The notes: generated by a model from the letters alone, not told the origin. A DNA stretch of 64,000 nucleotides from Alteromonas halophila (GCF_014651815.1 NZ_BMXP01000003.1:372001-436000), one strand, 5' to 3'. Counted from the first letter of the stretch, positions 9,144 through 19,066 are shown. Translations and numbers: made by a program.

Positions 9144-10556
9144 ATGCAATCACTTTCGCACCGCTACGCAGAAAAACTCGCTGATCTGGTCTCTGTGGTG
9201 GCTCCGCAGGGCCTTAAAAACCAGCGCCTGCGTATGGTAAACCGGCCACTGGCTGAGCAATTACAATTAGATCCCGAGCTATGGGAGAACGCATCACTGA
9301 CCACATTGCTCACCGAGCCAGACTCCGCATGGTCGGCCAGGGCGGTTGCACAAAAATATGGCGGTCATCAATTTGGTCACTGGAACCCGGATCTGGGCGA
9401 TGGCCGGGGTCTGTTGCTGGGTGAATGTCTCGACAAGCAGGGTAACTATCAGGATCTGCACTTAAAAGGGGCCGGACAGACGCCTTACTCCCGCTTTGCT
9501 GATGGCCGGGCCGTGCTGCGCTCCACCCTTCGCGAATATATTGGTAGTGAAGCCCTGCATGCATTGGGTATTCCCACCTCCCGCGCTTTGTGCCTGTTTT
9601 CCAGTGACGAAACCGTGATGCGCGAAAGGGCCGAGCCGGGTGCCATGATGATCCGAACAGCACCCAGCCATATTCGTTTTGGCCACTTTGAATACTTCTT
9701 TCACAGTGGTGATAAAGACAAACTGGAGGCGCTGTTTAACTTTGTCCTGAAAGAATATTTCAGCGAGTGTATCGATCAGCCAAATCCGCACCAGGCACTA
9801 TTACGAGCGATTACCCTGCGGACTGCCCGCATGATCGCGCTGTGGCAGTGCCATGGTTTTGTGCATGGCGTGATGAACACCGACAATATGTCGATTCACG
9901 GGATTACATTTGATTATGGCCCCTATGCCTTTATCGATAACTTTCACGCCTCTGCCGTGTTTAATCACAGTGACCCGCAGGGCCGCTATGCTTTTGACCG
10001 TCAGCCTGGTATTGCGCTGTGGAACCTGAATATGCTGGCCTACGCCTTTACGCCCTACTGCGATACAAAAGAGATCCGCGACACCCTTGAGCAGTTTGAA
10101 CCGGTGTTTTTAGCACAATACCAGAAGCTGATGCTGACCCGCCTTGGACTGAGCGAAGGCGCCGCGCAGCGCCAGCTTTCCAACGACTGGCTCTCGCTGC
10201 TGTCTGCAGAGCAGCGCGACTATACTGCCAGCTTTCGCCTGCTGGCCAGACACCAGCATACCAGGGATGCTGGCGTCCTTCGCGACAGCTTTATTGACCG
10301 TGCGCGGTTTGATAACTGGTGGGCGAGCTATTGTGAGTATCGTCAGCCCCGTGATTTACTCAGCGAAAATCCGGCGGTTATTCCGCGAACGCACCTACTG
10401 AATGAAGCAATCAAACAGGCTGAAAGCGACGACTTCAGCTATGCAGAGGCACTGCTTGATGCCTGTCTCAGCCCGTACGACACCACCTGGGACGATCACC
10501 ACTTTGCATCTTTGCCCGCAACCGCGGCACCTGTGAGCCTGTCATGCAGCAGCTAA
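9144..10556 (+). CDS. selO: Protein adenylyltransferase SelO (YdiU family)
   Basis: A 470-residue pseudokinase-fold enzyme that transfers AMP from ATP to Ser/Thr/Tyr of target proteins, with a role in redox stress in E. coli. Visible are 'KYGGHQFGHWNPDLGDGRG', the Lys-containing 'LKGAGQTPYSRFADGRAVL', the metal-binding segment 'GVMNTDNMSIHGITFDYG', and the C-terminal 'SCSS', where cysteine takes the place of the selenocysteine of eukaryotic SelO. The length is slightly below E. coli (about 480). The stop lies 13 bases inside the next gene, so translation is likely coupled. Confidence 0.93.
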   Translation: MQSLSHRYAEKLADLVSVVAPQGLKNQRLRMVNRPLAEQLQLDPELWENASLTTLLTEPDSAWSARAVAQKYGGHQFGHWNPDLGDGRGLLLGECLDKQGNYQDLHLKGAGQTPYSRFADGRAVLRSTLREYIGSEALHALGIPTSRALCLFSSDETVMRERAEPGAMMIRTAPSHIRFGHFEYFFHSGDKDKLEALFNFVLKEYFSECIDQPNPHQALLRAITLRTARMIALWQCHGFVHGVMNTDNMSIHGITFDYGPYAFIDNFHASAVFNHSDPQGRYAFDRQPGIALWNLNMLAYAFTPYCDTKEIRDTLEQFEPVFLAQYQKLMLTRLGLSEGAAQRQLSNDWLSLLSAEQRDYTASFRLLARHQHTRDAGVLRDSFIDRARFDNWWASYCEYRQPRDLLSENPAVIPRTHLLNEAIKQAESDDFSYAEALLDACLSPYDTTWDDHHFASLPATAAPVSLSCSS

Positions 10557-10873
10557 CCGCGGCAGATCTCAGACTCGCGCTGATTATCAGCGACGACGTC
10601 ATCTCATTGAAGTTGCCTTTGCCTGCCGGGGTTGCCGCGACTAACCAGTGGGTAAAGCAATTTTGCGCGCTCACTGGCTGTCATCTGCTCAACCATGAGT
10701 GGGGTGCCGATCGCTACCAGGCGCACCTGCAGTGTAACAACTACCGGCTGTTACTTTGTATTGAATGGCTGTGTGAGGCGATCTGGCTGGAGCGGGCTGC
10801 CGGTGAGCCGGCATCGCTGACAGAGATTGTGTCAGCACTCAAGGCTGTCGACAGTTCACAAAACCGCAAATAA
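10544..10873 (+). CDS. Small protein overlapping selO, possibly DUF3630-like
   Basis: A 109-residue cytosolic protein with no signal peptide, rich in Cys, Trp and Leu ('CHLLNHEWGADRYQAHLQCN', 'LLLCIEWLCEAIWLERAAG'). It starts at an ATG inside the last codons of selO in another frame, an arrangement typical of translational coupling. It resembles short gammaproteobacterial proteins grouped as DUF3630, but I hold that loosely. Function unknown. The SelO linkage suggests a link to protein AMPylation or redox state, which is inference only. Confidence 0.65.
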   Translation: MQQLTAADLRLALIISDDVISLKLPLPAGVAATNQWVKQFCALTGCHLLNHEWGADRYQAHLQCNNYRLLLCIEWLCEAIWLERAAGEPASLTEIVSALKAVDSSQNRK

Positions 10874-10929
10874 TCCGCTAGTATTGATTACATTGCTGCG
10901 CGTATTTCAAAGAGGCTTTTACGGCGTAC

Positions 10930-13800
10930 ATGACATTGACAACAGGGATAGGGTTGATTCTGGTTAAGGTATTACGTTGCTTAACGCTGATTGGCATGCT
11001 TAGCTGCACCACCAGCGTGTCCGCCGGGCAGCTTCTGGTTTCTGACGATACCGAAGTTGCAAGCCTGCGCGAGGTCAGCGACGCCGTCGTGCTGTCCCAA
11101 CAAAACACTTATCGCGAAGCGCTGGATGCCAATACACCCTACAAAGAGTTGATGGCGCTCAGGGAAATACCCGAGCATCAGCGACTCTGGCTAAAATCTG
11201 AAATTGTGAATCAGGGAACGTCCGGGCGTGATTTGGTGATTACCATCAACCGCCTGAAAATCGAGCAACTGCATTTTTACCTGGTCGATCAGCAATACCG
11301 CATTATTGCGTCCTCGACCTATCAGGCTGGCTCCTCCGATGGCCACGCTGACTGGCCGTCACCTTACGTACGGTTCCCTTTCACGGTTGGCAATACTGAC
11401 TCAGTCACGGTGCTGATAGGGATCAAAGATAAAGGGTCAGCCAATTATACAGTGGCGTTGTGGGATGCCGGGGCGCTGGCAGTACACGATCGCATGCGGC
11501 TGATTCTGTTGGGCGCTTTGCTGGGAATGCTGTTTATTGCGTTTAGTTATTTTTTGCTTTCTTACCTTTTTCAGCGCACCCCGACCCGATTCTGGATATC
11601 GGTCTGTTTTGGCCTGACCATGGTGCTGGTATTTGTCAGTCAGGGAGGACTGTCACGCTGGCCTGATCTGATTCCCGTGTCGGAGATGCTCATTGCCAGT
11701 CTTATCACTATGACGGCACTGACGCTGGCAAAAGTCTCACACAATCTGTTTCCGCGTATTCCTCTGCTGTTCAGGCTGGGCAACTACCTGTTACCACTTG
11801 GGCTGCTTGCGTTTTGTTTGTGGCGTAATGCGTTTGATGCCACCCACTTTATTTATTTGCTTTGCCCGGTCATTGGCGTATATCAGGTCGCACTGGTTAT
11901 CTTCTTTCGTGATCGTCGGCATCCGTCACTCAGTCAGCTTTATGCCACTGCCTGGGCGATGCTGTTTGTGCTTTACGCGATACAACTTAAAAATACGCTA
12001 AACAGCACCGTTATCTCCGCCGGGATGTTGCTTATTGTGATCATGGTGATCATGCTCGCCATGTTGTTTTTTGCTTTCAGCCTGGAACAAAAAGAACGTT
12101 CACACAGTCATCAGCAATTGCTGTCACGGGATCAGACCATCTCCAGTCTTCACCATTTTTACGATTTATTTCGAAACTCTGTAGAAGGCTTTTATACCTC
12201 TACCATTGAAGGCACCCTGAAAAGCGTTAACCCGGCCATGTGCAGTTTGTTTGGCTATGACGATGAAGCCAGCATGCTGGCCAGTGTGCACAATACCCGT
12301 GAATTTTATGCTGACAGCCGTGATCGCGACGCGCTGGTTGCTGAGATTGTTGAACAGGGCCAGGTACTTGGTCGTGAAATAAGAGGTGTACGCAGTGATG
12401 GTGAAGAGTTCTGGTTCTGCGTGTCATGCCAGTTAAAGAAAGACAGCAATGGCAGCTTTCTGTATGGATCGCTGTATGACATTACCGAGCGCAAAAACTC
12501 CAGCCTCAGCATCGAATTTCTTGCCTCACATGATTCGCTGACCGGTGTCTATAACCGACGTGAGTTCGAGCGCTTGCTTGCCAATGCCATTAGCAGCGAC
12601 GCAGAGACGGTTTGTTTGTTATATATGGATCTGGATCGGTTTAAGGTGGTCAATGACACCTGCGGTCACCGCGCCGGCGATGAACTTATACGGGAAATTG
12701 CCCGTCTTATTGATACTACCCTCTCGGGTACGGGCTATCTGGGCAGGTTAGGCGGTGACGAATTTGGTGTACTTATTACTGAACAGCCAGAAGAAACGGC
12801 TTACCTCTATGGTATGAAGATCCTCAATGCGATTCAGTCTTATCGCTTTATGTGGGACAAACGTATTTTTACGCTGGGCGTGAGTATCGGCCTGGTGTCC
12901 TGTCGCGAAACCAGCGGTAACCCAGAACACTGCCTGAGTATGGCCGACGCCGCATGTTACTTCGCCAAAGAGCAGGGCCGTAACCAGATCCACAGATTTC
13001 GCCACGATGATGAAAGCATGCAGCGCTATAAGAAGGAGTTGGACTGGGTATCTGCGATTAACGATGCACTGGAGCATGACAGATTTGTACTGTACTACCA
13101 GCCATACCGCGCCTTGTCACGGGTGACCCATGCCATGCACTTCGAAGTATTGTTGCGGCTGCAGAATGAAGATGGCACAACCACCGGACCTAATGCATTC
13201 TTACCCACCGCCGAACGGTATAACCTGAGTGCCGCCATTGACAAGTGGGTAGTAGAAAAGACGCTGCTGTGGCTGTATCAGAATCCGGAGCAGCAAGCCG
13301 CAATTGGCCGCCTCAGCATTAATTTAAGTGGTCAGTCTCTGGCTGACCGCGAATTTAAGCTACATGTGCTCAATGCGTTTGAAAAATATGCCATCCCTTA
13401 TTCGAAAGTCTGTTTTGAAATTACGGAAAGCGTTGCCATTATCCGCATGGAAAACACCCTGAACTTTATGCGCAGTTTTACCCAGCTTGGTTGCTCTTTC
13501 GCGCTGGATGACTTTGGCAGTGGTTTTTCGTCTTATACTTACCTTAAAAACCTGCCTGTCGACATTGTAAAAATTGACGGCGGGTTTATTCGGGATATGC
13601 TCAGTAACCGCGTCGATGCCGCGGTGGTCGCGTCTATCACCGAGGTGGCACGCGCCATGGGTATGGAAACCGTCGGTGAATTTGTAGAAAGTGAAGCAGT
13701 GATGGCAGAACTGGGAAAAATTGGCGTCGACTTTGCGCAGGGTTACAGTGTTGCCGCCCCCAGCCCACTGGCCAGCATGCCAGAGAAAAATATCGGATAA
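10930..13800 (+). CDS. 7TM-sensor PAS-GGDEF-EAL protein
   Basis: A 956-residue inner-membrane c-di-GMP protein. Order: signal peptide (about 1-32), periplasmic 7TMR-DISM extracellular-2-like domain (about 45-170), seven membrane helices (about 195-390), PAS (about 415-525), GGDEF (about 535-695) and EAL (about 710-950). The cyclase motif is intact (GGDEF 608-612). The phosphodiesterase signature reads EVL (739-741) instead of EAL, but the later catalytic residues are present ('CFEITES', 'ALDDFGSGFSSY', 'VDIVKIDG', 'GEFVES', 'FAQGY'), so hydrolytic activity is likely. DISM domains usually bind carbohydrates or small ligands. It appears monocistronic. Confidence 0.92.
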   Translation: MTLTTGIGLILVKVLRCLTLIGMLSCTTSVSAGQLLVSDDTEVASLREVSDAVVLSQQNTYREALDANTPYKELMALREIPEHQRLWLKSEIVNQGTSGRDLVITINRLKIEQLHFYLVDQQYRIIASSTYQAGSSDGHADWPSPYVRFPFTVGNTDSVTVLIGIKDKGSANYTVALWDAGALAVHDRMRLILLGALLGMLFIAFSYFLLSYLFQRTPTRFWISVCFGLTMVLVFVSQGGLSRWPDLIPVSEMLIASLITMTALTLAKVSHNLFPRIPLLFRLGNYLLPLGLLAFCLWRNAFDATHFIYLLCPVIGVYQVALVIFFRDRRHPSLSQLYATAWAMLFVLYAIQLKNTLNSTVISAGMLLIVIMVIMLAMLFFAFSLEQKERSHSHQQLLSRDQTISSLHHFYDLFRNSVEGFYTSTIEGTLKSVNPAMCSLFGYDDEASMLASVHNTREFYADSRDRDALVAEIVEQGQVLGREIRGVRSDGEEFWFCVSCQLKKDSNGSFLYGSLYDITERKNSSLSIEFLASHDSLTGVYNRREFERLLANAISSDAETVCLLYMDLDRFKVVNDTCGHRAGDELIREIARLIDTTLSGTGYLGRLGGDEFGVLITEQPEETAYLYGMKILNAIQSYRFMWDKRIFTLGVSIGLVSCRETSGNPEHCLSMADAACYFAKEQGRNQIHRFRHDDESMQRYKKELDWVSAINDALEHDRFVLYYQPYRALSRVTHAMHFEVLLRLQNEDGTTTGPNAFLPTAERYNLSAAIDKWVVEKTLLWLYQNPEQQAAIGRLSINLSGQSLADREFKLHVLNAFEKYAIPYSKVCFEITESVAIIRMENTLNFMRSFTQLGCSFALDDFGSGFSSYTYLKNLPVDIVKIDGGFIRDMLSNRVDAAVVASITEVARAMGMETVGEFVESEAVMAELGKIGVDFAQGYSVAAPSPLASMPEKNIG

Positions 13801-13913
13801 ACATCGTCGCTGATACGGTTCGTTGTTATAATATCACGTAAGTCACTGCGATATACTTGCTTTTGGCAATCGCAGCCCCACTTATCAGCTTCAGTAAACA
13901 GTAAAGTAGTGTC

Positions 13914-14528
13914 ATGACCAGCAGCCAACCTAAATATGAATATGTCGACTCAGCCAAACTTCCTACCCGCTGGGGGGATTTTCGCATTCACGGATTTGTC
14001 GAATTAAACGGTCAGGAACACGTCGCACTGTCTTATGGTGAGTGGACAGAAGATGACATTGTTCCGATTCGGATCCACTCTGAATGTCTGACCGGCGATG
14101 CCTTGTTCAGTACCCGCTGTGACTGCGGCTTTCAGTTAGAGAAAGCGTTACAGAACATCGTCGAACATGGTTCAGGCGTGCTTCTGTACCTGCGTCAGGA
14201 GGGCCGGGGTATTGGTCTGTTAAATAAGATCCGGGCTTATCATCTGCAGGACAGTGGTATGGATACGGTTGAGGCCAATGAACACCTGGGTTTTGATGCT
14301 GATTTACGCAGTTATGATATCTGTAAGCTGATGCTCGACACCTTAAACGTACGCCGGGTCGAACTGATGACCAATAACCCGCGCAAAACGGATGCGCTGA
14401 CCCGCCTTGGCGTGGATGTGGTAGCCCGCAAACCTATTGATCATGGTATTACCAAAGACAATAAGGGTTACCTGAAAACCAAAACTGAAAAACTGGGCCA
14501 CGCCTTTGACCCTCACCTGCTAAAGTAA
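13914..14528 (+). CDS. ribA: GTP cyclohydrolase II
   Basis: A 204-residue enzyme for the first step of riboflavin synthesis, opening GTP to 2,5-diamino-6-ribosylamino-4(3H)-pyrimidinone 5'-phosphate with release of formate and pyrophosphate. The zinc cysteines are in '[14 protein letters not shown]', the GTP-binding segment is '[17 protein letters not shown]', and the C-terminal part '[13 protein letters not shown]' is typical. It is the stand-alone form, not fused to a RibB domain. No FMN riboswitch is visible in the 113 bases upstream. The stop codon lies in a short AAGTAAC tandem repeat. Confidence 0.96.
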   Translation: MTSSQPKYEYVDSAKLPTRWGDFRIHGFVELNGQEHVALSYGEWTEDDIVPIRIHSECLTGDALFSTRCDCGFQLEKALQNIVEHGSGVLLYLRQEGRGIGLLNKIRAYHLQDSGMDTVEANEHLGFDADLRSYDICKLMLDTLNVRRVELMTNNPRKTDALTRLGVDVVARKPIDHGITKDNKGYLKTKTEKLGHAFDPHLLK

Positions 14529-14550
14529 CAAGTAACAAGTAAAAAGTAAC
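14523..14550 (+). repeat. Short AAGTAAC tandem repeat at the ribA stop codon
   Basis: Four near-identical heptamers (AAGTAAC, AAGTAAC, AAGTAAA, AAGTAAC) run through the ribA stop codon. Each contains a TAA, so several stop codons are stacked in different frames. A related but weaker AAGTAA/AAGTGAA run lies just before the M1 peptidase start at about 56422-56448. Confidence 0.7.
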
Positions 14551-14662
14551 CGTACACATGATGCATACCGCGCGTCAGCATCGGTTCAGCCGCGGTTAAC
14601 ATTGCTACGCCTACACTTACCCTGTGTTTGAAAATAACAGGTTTTCACCGGGAGTATGTTGT

Positions 14663-15796
14663 ATGCGCCAAGTAACCTATCTCATTGCAGTCAGCCTGAT
14701 GGCGTTCGGGCTGACACCGTTTGCACAGGCCACCCCTGCACCAACGACATTCAGCGTTCAGACAACCCCCTCAGCAATCAGTGATGCCGCGCTGGACAGC
14801 CTTCTGGCACCAGTTGCGCTTTATCCTGACACATTGCTCACGCATATACTGATTGCCAGTACCACTCCTCTGGATGTCATTGCCGCGCACCGCTGGCGTC
14901 AGGCCAATCCACACCTGACGCCAGCTCAGGTTGAACAGGCACTGCGCAATGAAAACTGGCATCCCAGCATCCGGGCTCTGGCCCCCTTTACCGACGTGCT
15001 GGCGCAGATGGCAAATGATTTGCACTGGCTGCAAGCCATGGGCGATGCGGTTATTGCCGACCAGCGCCGGGTGCTGGATCGGGTACAGTGGCTGCGTCAG
15101 TTTGCGTACAGCCAAGGCTCATTACGCTCAAACAGTTATCTGAAGGTTTCCTACTCCGGTCAGACCATCGCTATCGTCCCGCGTCATCACGCTCAGATAT
15201 ATGTGCCATTTTATAATACCCGCAGCCTGTTTAGTCACTGGCACCATCATGATATCCAGCCCGTTTACTGGCACTACCCCAGACACGCCAGACGACATGC
15301 GGGTATTTACTGGAGCGTGGGCGTCTCGCTGTCCGGGAGTTTCTACTTCGGTGATATTCACTGGAACAACCGCTACGTCGTGATTAGTCACAAGCCAGTC
15401 AGGCACTGGCGAAAAGGTGCCAAATCCGTTCACAGCCGTGATTTTAAGCGCTGGCAACCGCAGCACAAAAAGCGAAAACGTATCTCGATACGGGAGCGCC
15501 AGCGTCCGCTGGTGCTGTCTCATGAGTCACAGCGTGACAATCATAAGCGCGTGATAACAGAGACAACGACTCACCGCACACTGGCAAAACCGGTGACTAA
15601 AACATCCAAACTGCAGGACCGGTCTCGCGTCACCACAAAGCCCGTTGCGCCCCCTGCCGGCATGTCGCAGCGCACACCAGTGGTCCGTGATACGCGCGCT
15701 CAGTCACGACAGACACCGACCCGGGGAAAGGCGTTAAAGCAGACCGGTCGTCATCGCGCTGTCACAACACCGAAAGTGGCGAGTCGTGAGCGATAG
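14663..15796 (+). CDS. Exported DUF3300-type protein with a basic C-terminal tail
   Basis: About 377 residues. A signal peptide ('MRQVTYLIAVSLMAFGLTPFAQA') precedes a DUF3300-like domain with the recognisable start 'LDSLLAPVALYPDTLLTHIL' and 'WRQANPHLT', then an aromatic/His-rich stretch, and from about residue 250 a long Lys/Arg/Gln/Thr-rich low-complexity tail likely to be disordered. I chose the ATG at 14663, with GGGAG 8 bases upstream, over a GTG at 14624 because it starts the signal peptide directly. The family has no assigned function; an envelope location is inferred from the leader. Confidence 0.85.
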   Translation: MRQVTYLIAVSLMAFGLTPFAQATPAPTTFSVQTTPSAISDAALDSLLAPVALYPDTLLTHILIASTTPLDVIAAHRWRQANPHLTPAQVEQALRNENWHPSIRALAPFTDVLAQMANDLHWLQAMGDAVIADQRRVLDRVQWLRQFAYSQGSLRSNSYLKVSYSGQTIAIVPRHHAQIYVPFYNTRSLFSHWHHHDIQPVYWHYPRHARRHAGIYWSVGVSLSGSFYFGDIHWNNRYVVISHKPVRHWRKGAKSVHSRDFKRWQPQHKKRKRISIRERQRPLVLSHESQRDNHKRVITETTTHRTLAKPVTKTSKLQDRSRVTTKPVAPPAGMSQRTPVVRDTRAQSRQTPTRGKALKQTGRHRAVTTPKVASRER

Positions 15797-15805
15797 TAAG
15801 GTTCG

Positions 15806-16699
15806 TCAGTCCCCACGGAACCGGCCGTGACGGCGCAGAAAAGCATCAACGAAGCGCTGAGGAGAAGCATCGTCCAGTTGAAAATACAGTGATGGCTCAA
15901 TCAGTTCGACTTCCATAACGCGGTACTGCCCCTGATAGCGCACTAAGTCAATGCGTGCATACAGTGCGTCATTCGGCATGGCAGCCAGGGCTGCCTCAGA
16001 CATTTTAATCGCACCCGCATCTGGCGTGACCAGCGCTAGTTGTCCGCCATGCTCTTCCTGGACCCGGAAGTCACCGCTGGCCGGACGTTTTACAATGGCA
16101 TGGCTGAGCGCTCCGTCAAAATAAAAAAGTGAGTACTCACCTTCTTCCAGAATATTGCTGATGAAAGGCTGAACCATTAAGGCTCGCTGGCTAAACACGG
16201 CTGCCAGCGTATCTGCGTCACGTTCCAGCATCGCTTTATTCAACCGGAACGTGTCGTCGGCATTGGCGCTCAATACCGGCTTGACGATCAGTGTGTCGGT
16301 GTTAAACCGGGCAAACTGCGCGTTAACCTGTTGTTGCTCCCAGCTGTCCAGCCATACCGTGGGTATCGTTGCAACGCCGTTATCAGTTAAGTCCCTCAGG
16401 TAGGTTTTGCGCATATTCCAGCGCATCAGCGGCAGTGGGTTTTCAAGGTGTGTATCAGACTCACCTATTTCAGTCAGACAGGTCGAAAAGGCTTGAGGTG
16501 CCGTCTGATAATCCCAGGTGCTGCGCACAATCACCGCATCAAAGCTGTTCCAGTCAACGCCCTTCTGGTGCCAGGAAATAGTTTCGACTGCCCATCCTGC
16601 ATCATTAAAGTACGGAATAAGCAGTTCATCGTACACGAAGAAGTCTTCCAGATTATCGGTTGATAAAAAGGCGAGTTTATTTGAATACGTCGTTGTCAC
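15806..16699 (-). CDS. ATP-grasp family ligase, substrate unknown
   Basis: A 297-residue cytosolic protein with the layout of glutathione-synthetase-like ATP-grasp enzymes, which join an acylphosphate to an amine or thiol. Support: an N-terminal pre-ATP-grasp fold ('DAVIVRSTWDYQ'), the nucleotide-binding strand 'TLIVKPVLSANADDTFRL', 'ALMVQPFISNILEEGEYSLFYFDG', and the metal-binding end 'YRVMEVELIEPSLYF'. It resembles stand-alone ATP-grasp proteins sometimes compared with RimK or cycloserine ligase DcsG. No partner gene is adjacent: ribA/DUF3300 run convergently and the chemoreceptor is divergent. Substrate not inferable. Confidence 0.8.
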   Translation of the reverse strand: MTTTYSNKLAFLSTDNLEDFFVYDELLIPYFNDAGWAVETISWHQKGVDWNSFDAVIVRSTWDYQTAPQAFSTCLTEIGESDTHLENPLPLMRWNMRKTYLRDLTDNGVATIPTVWLDSWEQQQVNAQFARFNTDTLIVKPVLSANADDTFRLNKAMLERDADTLAAVFSQRALMVQPFISNILEEGEYSLFYFDGALSHAIVKRPASGDFRVQEEHGGQLALVTPDAGAIKMSEAALAAMPNDALYARIDLVRYQGQYRVMEVELIEPSLYFQLDDASPQRFVDAFLRRHGRFRGD

Positions 16700-17033
16700 A
16701 GTTACCTCTTACACAATCTGTGTTGTTACAGTAATGGCATTGCTCATCGCTACCCGTTTTTTTTCAGTATCGCATTTTTATTCTCAGAAGTGGCATGGCC
16801 TGCGGGTAATTCTTAAAAAAGTGTCATGATCTTTTACAGGTCAGCAGACTACTTATTTGCCTGTAATTTGAAAATAGCTGATATGCGCGACATACAACCG
16901 CGCAGAACTCTGTCTGCTTTTCATACTAAAGCCGAATGTTGTTGCAGGAAAAAATTTCCTACACTTATACGCACAGTTTCAATAGAAGGCCGATCATTTC
17001 CTTCCCCAGCAGTAATTAGTTAAGAGGTAAGCG
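16700..17033. other. 334-base intergenic region between divergent genes
   Basis: It separates the ATP-grasp gene (minus) from the chemoreceptor (plus) and must hold both promoters. It is AT-rich. I see no strong inverted repeat, terminator or repeat-family copy. A 65-codon ORF at 16826-17023 has no protein-like features and is not called. Confidence 0.6.
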
Positions 17034-18518
17034 GTGTTGCAGTATTCCTGGATAGCCGACGGGCATAAGATTTTTCGTGTTGTTTTAGTCGTACAATGGC
17101 TTATTGCCATTGCTATTGGACTGGTTACCGGCGAACTGCTTGTGGCATTTTTATTTGGCATTCCTATCGCCGTAGTACCGCTTGTATTAAGCATTCAGAG
17201 CCCGTTTTCGGCATTCAGCCGGCATGCTATGGGTGTGGGTGTGCAATTAATGGCGGCGCTGCACATCCATCAGGCGTTTGGCCTTATTGAAATGCACTTT
17301 GAAATTTTTGTGCTGCTTGCCTTTATTTCTACGTTTCGCGACTGGAAGGTCGTCGCCTCATCCACACTGGTCGTTGCTCTGCATCACATTGGCTTTTTCT
17401 TAGCACAAAGCCAGGGAGCCGGTGTCTATATTTTTGAAGAGGGGCATGTGACATTCCCTATTCTTGCGTTGCATGCAACGTTTGCAGTCGCAGAAGGGGT
17501 GGTTCTGATGCTGATTGCCAAACGGTCACATAATGAAGGTGCCGGGGCAGCCGAGTTAGATCGGGCGATTAATGAGATCATCAGTCAGGATGGGATGCTC
17601 AACCTTGATGTCAGCGTATCTGATCAGTTTGCCGTGACTCGCAAATTCAATCAGCTGTTACACCAGGTTACTGAACTGGTCGAGCAGTCAAGAGCGCTGA
17701 CAGCCAAAGTTATCAGTGGTTGCGACACCATGGAAACGGTGGCGGCCACAATGCGTGATACGTGCGTAAAAACCGATAAAGAGGTCAATATGGTTTCCGT
17801 TGCTTCCGAAGAAATTGCGCAAACCATGGCAATGGCAGCGCAGCAGACCAATCTGGCCCACGACAAAACCTCAATGGCAAGCGAATACGTGGATAACGCG
17901 CGTGACTCGACTAACGAAACCGCCAGTACCGTTGATTCACTGCGACAGTCGCTAAACGGTGCGGCAGCCACGAATCAGGAGCTTAATGCGCAATGTGAGA
18001 ACATTGCTGATGCAATGCGCGCCATTACCGCCGTTGCCGAACAAACGAATTTGCTGGCACTTAATGCCGCAATTGAGTCTGCCCGGGCTGGCGAGCATGG
18101 GCGGGGTTTTGCCGTGGTTGCAGACGAAGTACGAACACTGGCGATTCGCAGTAAAGAGAGTGCTGAACAAATTACCGCAATTACCGACAAACTGGTCGCA
18201 CGCACGGCACAATCTGTTATCCAGATGCAGGACTGTGTCACGCTGGTCGATGACGCAGTGGCCTCATCAGAGCAATCTACATCTGCCATGGAACGGATCC
18301 TCGGTGAGATCCGGTCAGTTGAATCGAGCATGACAGAAATCGCATCGTCAGCCACCGAGCAGGAGTCGGCCACGCAATCTATTGCCGAAAGCGCCGGCAA
18401 ACTGGCGGAGTATTCAAGTGAAGAGGTGCAGGTGGCGCAGCAACTTTCCTCAGAACTTGCGTCGTTAATCGACAATTGCGCTCGCATGGAAAGTGCAATA
18501 GGACGGTTCAGACTGTAA
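17034..18518 (+). CDS. Methyl-accepting chemotaxis protein with a six-helix membrane sensor
   Basis: A 494-residue chemoreceptor. The first about 170 residues form six hydrophobic segments with very short loops and no periplasmic ligand domain, and several histidines sit in or near them ('[18 protein letters not shown]', '[10 protein letters not shown]', 'ILALHATF'). Then come a linker and a long helical signalling domain whose hairpin tip reads '[20 protein letters not shown]' and '[15 protein letters not shown]', the CheA/CheW contact. It starts with GTG at 17034 behind AAGAGGTAA. The stop overlaps the next start (TAATG). The ligand is unknown; intramembrane histidines raise a cofactor or metal possibility, which is speculation. 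Confidence 0.93.
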   Translation: MLQYSWIADGHKIFRVVLVVQWLIAIAIGLVTGELLVAFLFGIPIAVVPLVLSIQSPFSAFSRHAMGVGVQLMAALHIHQAFGLIEMHFEIFVLLAFISTFRDWKVVASSTLVVALHHIGFFLAQSQGAGVYIFEEGHVTFPILALHATFAVAEGVVLMLIAKRSHNEGAGAAELDRAINEIISQDGMLNLDVSVSDQFAVTRKFNQLLHQVTELVEQSRALTAKVISGCDTMETVAATMRDTCVKTDKEVNMVSVASEEIAQTMAMAAQQTNLAHDKTSMASEYVDNARDSTNETASTVDSLRQSLNGAAATNQELNAQCENIADAMRAITAVAEQTNLLALNAAIESARAGEHGRGFAVVADEVRTLAIRSKESAEQITAITDKLVARTAQSVIQMQDCVTLVDDAVASSEQSTSAMERILGEIRSVESSMTEIASSATEQESATQSIAESAGKLAEYSSEEVQVAQQLSSELASLIDNCARMESAIGRFRL

Positions 18519-19042
18519 TGCCCGGTTGGCTGAAGTGGGCGCTGTTGTCGCTGTGGGCTCTATCTCTGCTAGCGGGTATGCTGCTTTACAGCCAGCGGCA
18601 GTTAACAGACTTTGATCCCAGCCTGGCGCTATCGCAGGCGGCTGCTTCGCCAACCTTCGATGCCGCGTTTGTCGAACTACTTAAGGACAACGGCGTTAAA
18701 CCCGGCAGCATTGTGCATTTGCAAAGTGACGCGGGCTGCTACTGTAACCAGCTTACTGCACCTCATAAGCGACAACTGTCGGCTCGTCTGGGCGAGAACT
18801 ATCAGCTTAAACAGATTTCGCTGGACGCGTCACCGGCGCTGCAAAATCTCATTACCGCGTTTCCGGCTGTTGCCATTGTTGATAAGCAGGGAGTGCTACG
18901 TTACCTGGGCCCCTATGCGACTGGCTACGGGTGTTTTACCGGTGCCACCCTGGTCGACTTTATTGCCCGTGCAGCCACTGCGACGACCAGCCCTGGTGCT
19001 ATTATCAATGCTCAGGCGACAGGGTGCTTCTGCCAGACCTGA
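18518..19042 (+). CDS. Membrane-anchored thioredoxin-like protein, function unknown
   Basis: About 174 residues: one N-terminal membrane helix ('WALLSLWALSLLAGMLLY'), then an extracytoplasmic domain resembling thioredoxin-like proteins ('SIVHLQSDAGCYCNQLTAPH', later 'FPAVAIVDKQGVLRYLGPY'). The active-site position has CYC rather than CxxC, and two further cysteines lie at the C-terminal end (CFC). Similar proteins carry only a DUF label (DUF6436, from memory). I chose the ATG at 18518, which overlaps the chemoreceptor stop by one base and implies coupled translation. A functional tie to the chemoreceptor is inferred only from this coupling. Confidence 0.75.
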   Translation: MPGWLKWALLSLWALSLLAGMLLYSQRQLTDFDPSLALSQAAASPTFDAAFVELLKDNGVKPGSIVHLQSDAGCYCNQLTAPHKRQLSARLGENYQLKQISLDASPALQNLITAFPAVAIVDKQGVLRYLGPYATGYGCFTGATLVDFIARAATATTSPGAIINAQATGCFCQT

Positions 19043-19066
19043 GCGGTTGTGAAAAGCCGCAGTAAC

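Noticed and set aside
13801..13913. FMN riboswitch before ribA
   Set aside because: The region is too short and lacks the conserved RFN element blocks.
16826..17023. 65-codon ORF upstream of the chemoreceptor
   Set aside because: No ribosome site, no protein-like composition (Cys/Arg-rich jumble), and it fills the promoter region of a divergent pair.
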